NCBI GenBank assembly: GCA_949775045.1
Contig: OX459108.1
Location: forward strand, 10,332,072 to 10,396,071
Source: Metridium senile
Lineage: Eukaryota > Cnidaria > Anthozoa > Actiniaria > Metridiidae
Direction: 5' to 3'
DNA length: 64,000 bases
The notes beneath the pieces are model-generated. The model saw only the letters and a program-made list of their open reading frames with translations, was not told the origin of the DNA and did no database searches. A program made the translations under genes and the position numbers. Shown here piece by piece: positions 1 through 31,800 of the stretch. Numbering within the stretch: the stretch's first letter is position 1; each line of letters opens with the position of its first letter.

Positions 1-630
1 TAAAGATAATTCATTCTGTCTTTACATTGTTTTTACCACTTTTTCCTTTTGGCCAAGAGAAGTGCTAACATCTGCTAAGTGGTTAACTTTTCAGATAAAA
101 CCATGTGGTAATAATTATAAGCATCTAGTATGATAATCTGTGAGGATTAAGATGTCTCCATAGTCATTATCAGTACTAAGCCCCCATCAAAGTTAATCCT
201 AAAATTTCATTGATAAACTTACTTCAAAACAATTTTTTTTTGTAGGGTGTTTTTAAGCTTGTGTTTGTCTAGACTTTCAAATTATGAATAATGAAAATAA
301 CTTTATCTTTTAATTCACATTTTTAAAATAGAGGTTTTTTTTATTGTTTAGTGGTAATTTTTATTTATGTCTTGATTGGAATTTATGAATATTTATACGA
401 ACAAAGTCTTACCGGTAGTCTGAGCAAATATACCTTTTGTCAAATAGTATTGATTGATTTGTGTAAGAGCATTGAGCTTAGTATTATGATCCTAAAACAT
501 TGTATTATTATTATTGTTAGCTTTAACTTATGTCAAACACACTTCGAGGGGATCATGGTTTGAGTGTCCGCACTGTAATATCACACATGTTTGTAACAAT
601 CCATTGATGTGTTGTATGTTTTCTCACCAG
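1..630. other. Intron sequence upstream of the first visible ZDHHC14 exon
   Basis: This is AT-rich sequence with no exon I can support. The acceptor at 621-630 (TTCTCACCAG) opens the exon at 631. I looked for the expected first membrane segment of ZDHHC14 and found no convincing match, so it must lie further left. The short frames at 351-729 look like chance. Confidence 0.6.
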
Positions 631-9384
<8,754 letters not shown>

Positions 9385-9990
9385 ATTGGATTGGGATTCC
9401 TGTGGTAATTGGGATTCCTGTGGTGTCTAAGGGACAGGAATCCCAATAGCTTCTTAGCTCAATGATAATGATTGATTAGGATTCCTGTGGTGATTGGGAT
9501 TCCTGTATTGATTGGGGTGCCTGTGGTGTCCAAGGGATAGGAAGGGTGGATAGGAATCCCAATAGCTTCTTAGTGTAATGTTAATGATTGTTTGGGATGC
9601 CTGTGGTAATTGAAGGGACAGGAATCCCAATAGCTTCTTAGCTTAATGTTAATGATTGTTTGGGATGCCTGTGGTATCTAAGGGACAGGAATCACAATAG
9701 ATTCTTAGCATAATGATAATGATTCTTTGGGATGCCTGTGGTAACTAAGGGACAGGAATCAAAATAGCTTCTTAGCGTAATGATAATGATTGTTTGGGAT
9801 GCCTGTGGTATCTAAGGGACAGGAATCTCAATAGATTCTTAGCATAATGATTCTTTGGGATGCCTGTGGTAACTAAGGGACAGGAATCCCAATAGCTTCT
9901 TAGCGTAATGATAATGATTGTTTGGGATGCCTGTGGTATCTAAGGGACAGGAATCCCAATAGATTCTTAGCATAATGATAATGATTGGGC
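9385..9990. repeat. Minisatellite of about 67 bp in the ZDHHC14 3' UTR/downstream region, each unit a hairpin
   Basis: It starts directly after the ZDHHC14 stop codon. About eight units contain TTGGGATGCCTGTGGT, then AAGGGACAGGAATCCCAATA, CTTCTTAGC and ATGATAATGATTG. Within a unit, GGGATTCCTGTGG and GGGACAGGAATCCC can pair, so the transcript would carry serial stem-loops if the 3' UTR reaches this far. Confidence 0.85.
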
Positions 9991-11700
9991 TTGCTGTGGA
10001 ATATAAAGGTCAGAAAACCACACAGCTAAATGATAACTTTGTGCTAACAAAACCTTGTCCCCCCCTCCCCCCCCCCCCCCCCCCCAAAGACCATAAAAAA
10101 TCAGTAGTGCCCACATTAAACAAATATACAACTAAAACATGTCAGTAGAGTGAATGCACTAAACCAGTGTAATAGATATTAGACTAATACACCTTAGAAG
10201 AGTGAAGGCACTAAACCAGTGAAATATATATTAGTACAAATATGCGCCAGGTAATTATAGAAAATTAGCACACTTATTGGTTTGAGAACTTTCAGCTATT
10301 TTTTTTAATAGTCGACAGCATTTTGTGCGCTTTTAGAAATATGAAATAGATTTTTCTTTTCTTCAGATAAAGGCTGGTTATTTTTACTTTTTGAAATAAC
10401 TACCTTTGTAATTATTCTTCTCAGGCTCGATGAATATCGATAAAGAAAACTTTGTCTTGGTTAATATTTGTCAATATTCACCCAATAATTGTTAATTAGT
10501 AGTTGTCTCTTTTTGACAAATATTACACCTTAGATTTTGTTTCATGGGTTTACAGTAAGACTGGACTATATTAATTTTTTAAGACAAGTCATAATTTTTG
10601 TAAATAAATAACCATTTGTTTTTGATCAGTGACTTTTAACTGTTAAGGTGGAAACATTTAAACCATTAAATAACAGCAGAATAGTTTCTTCGTGGCATAT
10701 TTTATTTGAGTCACTAGTTACTTTAGTGTTTGATAGTGCCTAATAGACACTAAATAAGAACTACCGTGCTAGTAGAGGCAGTCTGCCTCACTCTTCTACG
10801 AATCCCATTTCCCAGTTTATATTTGGACCAAATCCCAGTCAAAAATCCCATAATCCCATCAGTTTTGCTCAAGTTTTCGATCCCATTCCCATTTGCTATT
10901 GTTCTTTTATATGTAAATCCCAGTCCCAGTGCATCCAATCCCAATTTTCCCAGTCAAAAATAAGGTCAATCCCAGCTCCCATTTTACCCCTTCAGGACCC
11001 TCTTCTACAAAGGAGAGGTAGTTTCTTGCAGAGGTAGTTTTTCTGCTTCATAGAAGAGCAAGACAAACTTTCTCTGTCTGCTAGCAGGGTAAATAAAAAC
11101 TATTACAAAGTAGAAAATTCATTTTTGTTTTGTAAGTAGCACTACTAGTTTATTTTAGTAAGGAAGGATAGTTAAATGTAACTTAGTTCAACACACATAA
11201 TCTTGATGAATGATTGAGAAAAAAATACAATAAAACTTTATTTCTGACAGTAACTTTGTACCACTATTGTTTGGAATTAGACTGGTTACCTTTTTTATAA
11301 TTTTTACGGTGTTACAAATTTCATTACATTACCTATTGTTTATATCAAACACTGACGCAGCCTATACTAGTTTCCGTTTATGATTCAATAAAAGTGTATC
11401 TTAGTTCACTTTCTTTTAGAAGTTTTTTTGCTCAAAACCCAAAATATTAACAACCATTAATGATTATACTATTGAAATCACTAGAGTGGTAAAATTATGC
11501 TTGTTTGAAATTTAGTGCTGTTGTTGTACTATGAGATCACTTTTAGCCAATCGTGTGGTATAAACAATCACACCTCAAGGCCACATTGTAGGCCACTCTA
11601 GTGATTTCTCCCCTTGTAGTATATGCCATTGGCCTTGTATGCAAATGAACTTCAAGCTTTTTAACTGGACCATGTTGTAATGTACACACCATGGGAACAT
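9991..11700. other. Convergent intergenic region between ZDHHC14 and OTC
   Basis: There is no coding sequence I can support. It holds a C-run at about 10060-10085, and at 10785-10990 a stretch rich in the motif AATCCCA/TCCCAGT. At about 11275-11390 a block (CTGACGCAGCCTATACTAGT) is repeated in reverse at about 34020-34125. Both genes end toward this region, so their 3' UTRs and poly(A) sites should lie here. Confidence 0.6.
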
Positions 11701-22362
<10,662 letters not shown>

Positions 22363-22807
22363 TTTGTTTTCTCCAGTGCCAAACTGAGTGCCGATGTAAC
22401 GCAATCATGTCATCTGTGACATCGGTAAGATTTCGTTGTTATCGATTGGTGTCCGAGTTATCAACGAAGATTGTCGTGAAACTTGTAACGCAATCTCCGA
22501 ACTTCGGAAATATATAAGTTAGTACCATGGATAATATCCATGTTAGTACCTAAAGCAGAAAGCAGAAAAAACCGTTTATTATTTATATTTTTTTTTTCAA
22601 AAACGAACATAGTTTATATATGAATTAATTGAAATATTTTATACGACATTTGTGAATAGATAACCTGTATAATTTAAATAATTCTTTTTCTGAAAAAGCA
22701 AAGAAAAAAGGATAAATGCAATGGATCGTGAAATGAAATTCAACCTATGAAAAGTGGAGGTCAGCGGTTACTCACCAAAAAGCATAAAACAATCCTTTCA
22801 AACAAAG
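22363..22807. promoter_or_regulatory. Shared bidirectional promoter region of OTC (minus) and RPGR (plus)
   Basis: Only 445 bp separates the two start codons, so both core promoters and 5' UTRs must fit here. The visible structure is GTTAGTACC at 22518-22526 and again at 22542-22550, around the palindrome CATGGATAATATCCATG. The RPGR start lies in AAAGATGGCGTC, close to a YY1-type initiation motif. I see no clear TATA box for either gene. Confidence 0.7.
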
Positions 22808-25800
22808 ATGGCGTCTGACGACGAAGATGTGCCAGGTTTGTTTATTTAAAAACTTTGCGCTTGATTTCTATAATCCTTCTTCTAAACTAACCCAAATTAA
22901 ACTCAACTCCTTGGCTTTCTTGTACCCTCAATTTAAAATATTCTTCTCGTTTTGTGATCTTTCAGAATCTGGCGCAGTCTTTACGTTTGGGAAGACTAGA
23001 TTTGCTGACAATTTGGCTAGCAAATTTTGGATTCGTGATGATCCTGTAGTTCAGATTTCTTGTGGAGATGAACACTCCGCGATAATCACAGGTAACATAA
23101 ATTGATCACTTTAACTTAGACCCTGAGATTTCACTATTGTGTGACACTATAGGTTTTATTGTCAGTTTGCTTGACGATCGGTCCGCATCTCTTTTGAACT
23201 TTTAGCTAAAGGAAAGTTATACACTTTTGGGTCAAACGACTGGGGCCAGCTTGGACATGGGAATACAAAAATATACAGTAAACCAAGCGTTGTAAAAAGT
23301 AAGTAAAATTATCGTTGAAATAATGAATTTTGTACACTTGGAATTCAAATGTTTGGGAGAGATTTACGGGGTCGAGAGGCGCCCTGCGTTGCTTAGAGAC
23401 CAGTCTTTACGGGTCGATCCAATATTTATAATCTTAATCCTTTTACCTACTGTTTACTGTCTCGTTTGAGTTTTTTGTGGTTAAATTTACACTATTGTGC
23501 AAATTGTTCAAGAAAGTTCTCCAAAAAATTGTCAGCTGTATGTTGAAATGGCTCGTGAGACGATTTGATTTTCTACTATGCTCATAATAGGCTTTGCAAA
23601 TCCATTTCCGATTCTGTTGTTTTGAGCTGATTTTAATTGTGAAATTAGAAAATTGTTAAGTTGAACTTAAAACACTTAGTTAAAAGTTATCAATTCTGGA
23701 TAATTTTGTTGCGAAATATTACAGACTATTAAAGCTCAAATAATAACAAAAAAATATCCAGTAAAAATACGAAAATTGTAGTAAAATCGAATTCTAAATG
23801 GCATATTTTTTCCCTAAATAGATTTTTCTTATCTAGACAGACAGTTGTAACGCTCTGTTTAAAGTTAATTTCAAATATTTCCTACTTCTTGTCACCTATA
23901 TTTGTTTAAGCAAACTCTTGATTGATACAACCATTAGGATAGTGGAATATTCAATCTATTGATGGTTAATTTATTAAAAGCACTATAAAAAAGAGAGTGC
24001 TAATGACAGTGCATCTTCATTATTTATTATTTATTAGAGTATAATTGCTAACTTAGGCACTCACATACTTTAAGGAGTGTTAAAAATGATGTTTTAGATC
24101 GGATAAGTAATATTAACAATATATGAGCAGCCAATAGAGTCCTTTTAAGGACTTAAAAGTGATCATGACATCATAAATTTTTTTTTTCACTTTATCATAT
24201 TTTTGGTTCTCAATTTTGATAGGCAATCAAAAAGGATGTTCACATAGCAAATTTGACCAAAATTTGTCAAAAAGATATGGCCACTTTAATATTTAATTTC
24301 CCCATACAAAACGCTGTATCAAAACTTTTGGAACAGAGCTTAAATTACAGCGATTTGTATGGGGAAATTATATATTCAAGTAGCCATATCTCAGCTGCTA
24401 TTTGACCAATTCTCATGAAAATTTGGCGTGTGAATGTCTTTTTTGATTTTCCATCATAATTGGCAACCAAAAATTGTTAAAGCAAAAATTCATTTTTTTG
24501 TGAAGTCACACTTACATTGTAAGGACTCTGTATGCGATATATTTTACTAAAATTGTCAAGATTAAAAGTAGATCTGGTTGAGAAAATTCAAGTTAAAACT
24601 TATGCAAATCATTATGATTTTGTATCTAATAATTATATACAACCTTCGTCACAGACGTGATTTCTTTTGTCAAATTATTCTCATTAATTATTCATGAATT
24701 TTATAAGAGTAAAATGATTGAATATTGATACAAAATTGTATTTCTAAATATGGTACCAAGCTTTTGGCTAAATCAGCCATCATTGGGGTTACAAGGTTGC
24801 ATGAAAAACGGTGTGATTGTAGTATTTGGTATTAAATTAAAACAACTTTCTAAATTGTGAATATTTGTCAGTATTTATAATACTGACAATAAGGGTCAGA
24901 TTGGAAAAAAAGCCCTGCTTTATCTGTAGTACCCAATAAAAGACATTATTATAATTATGATTCACCTCGCCTTCAGCAAATAATTGTTGATTATTTTCAC
25001 CATTTTAATCAAAAACTCTCTAAACCAAAATACTTTACAATGTCCACTTCAAGTTCTTTATGAAATGTCATACAAAAGCAAACTTGCTTTGACATGTTTT
25101 CAAGGGAGTTATTGAAGTAGAAAGCTCAAATATTGTTGCAGCTCTCAAAAGTGTCATTTCTGTGTCTGGTTTTTAGGGTTCTATATTTGTAAAGGAAATA
25201 GAGCCTGTTGTTTGTATGAAATATTTGTATCCACATGACTGGTGTGTCAGTGCTCTTCAAAAACACCTGCAAGACGATATTTTTAGTTGTTGGAGTTTCT
25301 TTTATTTTTTTTTTGTAGTTTTTATTTCATTTGTTTTTCCCATTGAAGAGAATCACACAGGGAGGTTCTCTGGCACGGTTCACAGCCAAAAAAAATTACA
25401 GATCACAGATTTTAAAATTTCATGTTCACAAATCACAAAAATATGGAAGTAACACACTGTCTTTACCCTACTTTTACAATTAAAAAACTTGGCAAAATAG
25501 GAGTGTTTGTCTGTGAATAAAATAATTATACAATAAATCGATGGAAAGTCTTGCAACTCAAAATCATGTTGAATAAGTAGCGAAATCACGAATATCGGTT
25601 ATTGATTCAAGTTCTTCACAGGTCACTCAAAACATTTGGGTCACGGATCACAGAGAAGAATTTATGAAATTCATGTTTCTTGGAAAATAAAATAGCTAAT
25701 CACGCATCGTGAGAATACCCCTGTATGACCCTCATTGAATTTTATTAGTTTTCTTGTTGTTCTGGTATAGCTTCTGATGGTTTTATTGAGCGCAAACACC

Positions 25801-28800
25801 TTATCCTTGTAATAAAATTAAATTGCTACTTTGTAATAGTTCTTATTTAGTGACTATTAGTCACTATCAAAAGACAAGCAAAGTTATAATTAGTATTGCT
25901 TCCTTTTGAATTTGATGTTTCTGGTTGAGTAAATGGAAACTATAAATTAGTTAGTAATTCTATATTTCAATCTGTAAGATTCATGTTTTTTTTGTGTTTT
26001 TGCTCTCTTTTTTTTTACTTTCTCTTAAAGTTGTTTGTTGTTTATTAATGGATATTTTGCATTTGTTTATGTTAATGCAATTGTTGTTTTGTTTGTTTCC
26101 TTCATTTTTTTCTGTGTTAGTCGGGTTTTTTTTTTTTTTTTTTTTTTTTTGCAAAGAATACCAGGAAACAATATTGTAATATTCTTCATTTCTAAAAGAT
26201 TTAAAAAACATTTATCTTATTTCTGAAGGATATACCAGGGTCAACATATTTAATCACAACATATTTAATCATAACTTATTTATTATTTGATATTCTTTTA
26301 TATTAGAACTCAAACCTGAGAAGGTCTATCTAGTAGCTTGTGGAAGAAACCATACACTTGTTGCGACAGGTCAGTATATTTAAGCAAATGGAAAATTATT
26401 ATGTTTTCATTTAATTGCTTGTCTGTCTGTCTGTTTGTTTTTTGTTTGTTTGCTTGTTTGGATTCTTTTGGCTTGTTTGCTTGTTTTTTTATCTGTTTGT
26501 CTGGGGTTTGTTTTTCTGCTTGTTTGTTTGTTGTCTGCTTGCATGTTTGTCAGTTTGTTTGCTTGTTTGTTTATATTGTTTGTTTTTCTGTCTGTTTGCT
26601 TGTCTGTTTGTTTTTCTACTTGTTTGTTTGTAATATGTTTGTTTTTTTCCTTGTTTTCTTTCTTGTTTATTTGTGTTTGTTTGCTTGTCTGTTTGTTTAT
26701 TTGTTTGTTTATTTGTGTTTGTTTGCTTGTCTGTTTGTTTGTTTGTTTATTTGTGTTTGTTTGCTTGTCTGTTTGTTTGTTTGTTTGTTTATTTGTGTTT
26801 GTTTGCTTGTCTGTTTGTTTGTTTATTTGTTTGTTTATTTGTGTTTGTTTGCTTGTCTGTTTGTTTATTTGTGTTTGTTTGCTTGTCTGTTTGTTTGATT
26901 GTCTGTTTGTATGTTTTTTTCCTTGTTTTCTTTCTTGTTTATTTGTGTTTGTTTGTTTGCTTGTCTGTTTGTTTGTTTGTTTGTTTATTTGTTTGTTTAT
27001 TTGTGTTTGTTTGCTTGTCTGTTTGTTTGTTTGTTTGTATGTTGCATGTAATGTTTGTTTGTTTGCTGTCTTGTATATTTGCGTGCTTGTTTTATTATAA
27101 TTAATGTGATAATTATTATACAATTGTTTTTTGTTGCTAGTTAAAAACATTATCAATACGTAACTGTACAATTAATTAACATGGTTTATATTTCATAGAA
27201 TCTGGCAAGTTATATAGTTTTGGATGTGGTGGTGATGGTCAGCTTGGCCATGGAGACTCAGAGGTAACACACAAGAATGGTTGATTTTATTATTTTAATT
27301 TTATGAAGTTTTACTCTTGAATGCATTTGTTATTTTATGGTATCTATTCTGTCCCCTGCTGTCCCCTGCTGTCCCCTGCTGTCCCCTGCTGTCCCCTGCT
27401 GTCCCCTGCTGTCCCCTGCTGTCCTCTGTCCCCTGCTGTCCTCTGCCCCCTGCTGTCCCCTGTCTCCTGCTGTCCCCTGTCCCCTGCTGTCCCCTGTCTT
27501 CTGCTGTCCCTTGTCCCCTGCTGTCCCTTGTCCCCTGTTGTATTCTATTCTATTCTATAAGTAATAACATTCTATTCTATTTCATGTATTTGTATTGATT
27601 TTTTATATATTTGTCTTGTTGTTTATATTTGTATTTTTATATCAATTGTAGGGCTCCCACGAACCAAAGGCAATAGCATCTTTTGATGAAACTAGGTTTA
27701 AAGTGTTAGCATGTGGATCAGACTTCTCTGCTGCAGTAACAGGTACAGCATTGAAAACACAACATATATAACTAAAAAGTGTTATGACGTCATGACCGCG
27801 AGTCAACTATTTTCCCGTACGGCCCTCCCACTCATTCAATAAGAACTTAATGCTGTACTTACCACACTTTTGTTTTTATTCCAGAGTCTGGTATTCTATA
27901 CACTTGGGGAGGTGGTGGTGATGGACAGAATGGTCTTGGAGGAGAGGATGCAGAATCACCTCAAAGGATATACATCAGTGGGAAAGTAGTGACGGTGGCT
28001 TGTGGATACTATCACATGGCTGTTGTTACAGGTAATTGTTGTAGTTAATGGTTAAGGCTTGGGCAAACGGTTTCAACATTTGCTTCAACATTTGTTTGAT
28101 TTTGTTGAATGGCAATGTTTAAACGCTTTTAAACTCTTTCAACATCAATTCAACATCGATTCAACATGTTTCAACAATGTGGAAAGAGTTTAAAAGCATT
28201 TAAACATTGCCATTCAACAAAATCGAATTGATGTTGAAGCAAATTTGAAACCATTTGCCCGGGCCTTGAGGTATTCTTTTATTCTCTACTTTAATAATAA
28301 TAATAATATTTTCCACAGCAGATCCACATAGTGGTTATTCTTCTGCTGGCACTCACACTCACTACCTCTACATTAAATATTTTAATACATCACTCCTCAC
28401 ATGTTGATTTTTGCTGAGGGAGGAAAACCGGATAACCCGGAGAAAAACCCTCGTGGCATGGTAGAGAACAACACATCAAACAAACTCAATTCACATATGA
28501 TCCGGTGCCCGACCTGGGAATCGAACCCAGATCACAGCGGTGAAAGGCCGGTGCCCACACCACTCGGCCAACCATGCCACCCACAATGACCATAATGCCT
28601 TCTGTATTGGGGGAGGGGGGAGGGGGTGCTATATTGTAATTCAATCAAACCAATTGTAATTATAATCAAATGAATTTTAGTATAAATATCATCAAAGTCA
28701 GTGTATTAGATATTCTTTTATTCTCTACTTTCACAATAACCATAATGCCTTCTGTTTTAGGGGGAGGGGAGAGGGGTGCTATTGTAATTCAATCAAACCA

Positions 28801-31800
28801 ATTGTAATTCAAATCAAACAATTTGAATTACAATATCACCAAAGTCAGTGTATTAGATATTATTTTATTCTCTACCATCAAAACGAGACGGTCATTAAGC
28901 TTGGGACAGTTATTCACATGTCTCTATCATTGAAAGCTCAACATTTGTCTGGTATCGATACAACGGTCAGGCTACCTTTCAAGATGGTACAGGGAACTAG
29001 AAGGAGACTATTGTAATTCAATCAAACCAAATGTAATTCAAATCAAATCAATTTGAATAACAATATAAGTACAGTCAGTGTATTTACTAGCATGATGTGT
29101 GTTTCTGTAATGTACAGCCTAACAGCATCTATTGAAACATCATACTGATTCATTATTTTATTATCTTAGATGATGGTTTATTGTACAGCTGTGGAGAGAG
29201 TACAGGCGGGAAACTGGGACTAGAACAATCAAATCACGAAGACACGTCACAATTACAAAAAGTCGATAGCATAAAAGAAAAAGTTATGACAGTGTCATGT
29301 GGAGCAGAATACACAATCGCTGTCACCCATAAAGGACATGTATATGCATTCGGTCAGGGAAACCAAGGACAATTAGGGCTTGGATCAGCACAATTTGAAA
29401 CAGAACAACCTGAGCCTATAAAGACTTTTGAAAAAATTAAAGCTAAAAGTGTTTCTTGTGGTGAAAGCTTTACAGCTGTCGTTACCAAACATGGGAACTT
29501 ATATACGTTCGGCGATGGCCGACATGGAAAATTAGGACTAGGTGATGAATGTTTCTCAAATCTTTTCAAGCCGGAGAAAGTTACAAGGTTTAATAAGTTT
29601 GTAGTTGATAAAGTTTCATGTGGCGGCTGTCATATGCTTGTAACAGCGGTACGGAAGGAAGAAAGTATTGAGTATTCTGATAGTGAGGATCAAGCAGAGA
29701 AAGAAACTACAATAGCTACTACTAAACAAGGACTTATGTTAGATGCTGTGGATGGACCAAGAGATCTGTCAGCAACTTGGTCAGCTAGGGATAAAAGACG
29801 GCAAAAAAATGTTGAGGTAAGGTTTAGCACTATTCAGACTGATACCTACGTACCAAGAAACGATTGATTTAGTATTGATAATGTTGACAATTATGATAGT
29901 TATCACAATAACAATAAAACAAGCAAACAAACAAACAAGCAGAAAAAAAGACAAAATCCAAATCAGTTTCATGTTATCTAGCACCGCTGTACTATTTGAC
30001 AAAAGGTTATTATTTTGCACAGGGATAGCCTCAATTCAGAGTAAATTCAAACCTACTTTCTATTGTTTAGCAATAACATTTTTTCGTGCTTTGCTTGGGA
30101 TAAATTGTGAATATTTTAACAACAAATCAAGACTTAATCTGTGCAAATTCGCCTTTTGTTAAATAGTATAGCTGCTATAGATAACGTGAGACTGGAGTAT
30201 TGATGGACTCATAGAGTGAGCTATTGATTACAGAAACATGCTGTGTTGATCTGTAAATTTCTTATGAATTATCAATGTTTTTGTTTTTTCAAATAAAAAT
30301 ATTGTCATTTTTATTGCAGGATATTAATAAAAATATGAGTATAACTCTACCAACTGTAAATAAATCATCATTGCCGCCATTAAATGGAGCCTTAATGCGT
30401 ACCACTCTCAGACCCCTTAAAGCTTTGAGTACCAATGACGAAGAGAAGAAGTCCACAAATCCTCTGAATATGTCACAACTGCCAAAGATTATACACACTG
30501 ATGAAGGTAAATGATTTGCTAGAAGTCAAAGGGTGGATCCTGTGGGGGGAGGGGGAGGGATTGGGACTGCTCACCCTGCTTTGGAGATGAAAAATAACTA
30601 GACGCGGGCTACGTTATAGAGTAGTAATAGATAGGTGGTTTACCTGTGGCATTACGTCATGTGTAATATCGACACAACGATAGACCCATAGATAGAAAAG
30701 GTAAACCTAGACTCAGGCTCCCCTGCAGAGTAGCCTGAGTAATAAAAATGTGATGCCTTTCAAGTTCACAATTATATGTTTGTATTTGTGAATTTCTGCC
30801 TAGATCAACCAACTAAAGCATCAATGTCACCTAAACCACTCCCCCGAGGGTTACCAAAGCCAACACCAGTAGCACCCCCAAGGGCTTTACCTAGGATGAA
30901 GAAAGAAAAGGAGGAGTCTGAAGAAGAAGAAGAGGAAGAAGAAAGCGGGAGTGAGGAGGATGAGGAAGAAGACGAGGAAGAAGAAGAACAAAACAAGAAA
31001 AACAAAATTAAAGATGTGAAAAAAGTTGAGGTCAAAAAGGATGTCAAAAAGAAAGGTAACAATTGTAATAATTCTAGTGTTGATTTGTAGGCTGCAATCA
31101 TTATATAATCAAGTAAGAGTCATCAACCTTTTTTAGCTTATTTAGGCTACATTTACACGGTACTGGACGAATTTTTGACCGGTCAAAAAAACTTCCGCTT
31201 AGGGGTTCCGTTCGCACAGGACCAAAGCTAAATGAGCAATAATTTGGACGCCTAACTGATCAAATATTCGTCTGAACAGAGCGAAAATATTGATCGGTCC
31301 ATGTGTACAGCATGTCCAGGACAATCTTTTGACCGGTCAAAAATTCATCCGGTACCGTGTAAACCTAGCCTTAATCTGACGTTTCAGGCTAAGCGCCCAT
31401 CTTCAGGGATTCTGTAACATCCCTTAAGATGAGCGCTTGGCCTGAAACGTTGGATTAAATAATCTATATATATATATAATCATTGTAATAATGATAATAT
31501 TGATGTTGATAAATTATGGTGATTATGCATGACGATGATAGTAACAATGTTCATGATAAATATTATATCGTAAATTATATCGTAAATATTTTGGCACATA
31601 TTACTTCTCACATGTTCTCAAAATAAATAAAATATTTACAAAGTGTCCTCCTAAAAAATTTGTTGCATTAATTTGCCTTGCAGAAGAAGAAGACGAAGAT
31701 GAGGAGGAATCGGAAGAAGAAGAGGAAAGTGAAGAAGAGGAAGAAGACACTAACAATAAGAAAACATCAAAAGATGAAAAAACAATAAAACCTGCCACAA

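Noticed and set aside
22515..22532. RFX X-box in front of the ciliary RPGR gene
   Set aside because: GTACCATGGATAA resembles only the centre of an X-box; the outer GTT/AAC positions do not fit.
26338..27171. Cys/Leu/Val-rich frames that could be read as membrane proteins
   Set aside because: They are produced by the GTTT/GCTT/GTCT microsatellite in RPGR intron 4.
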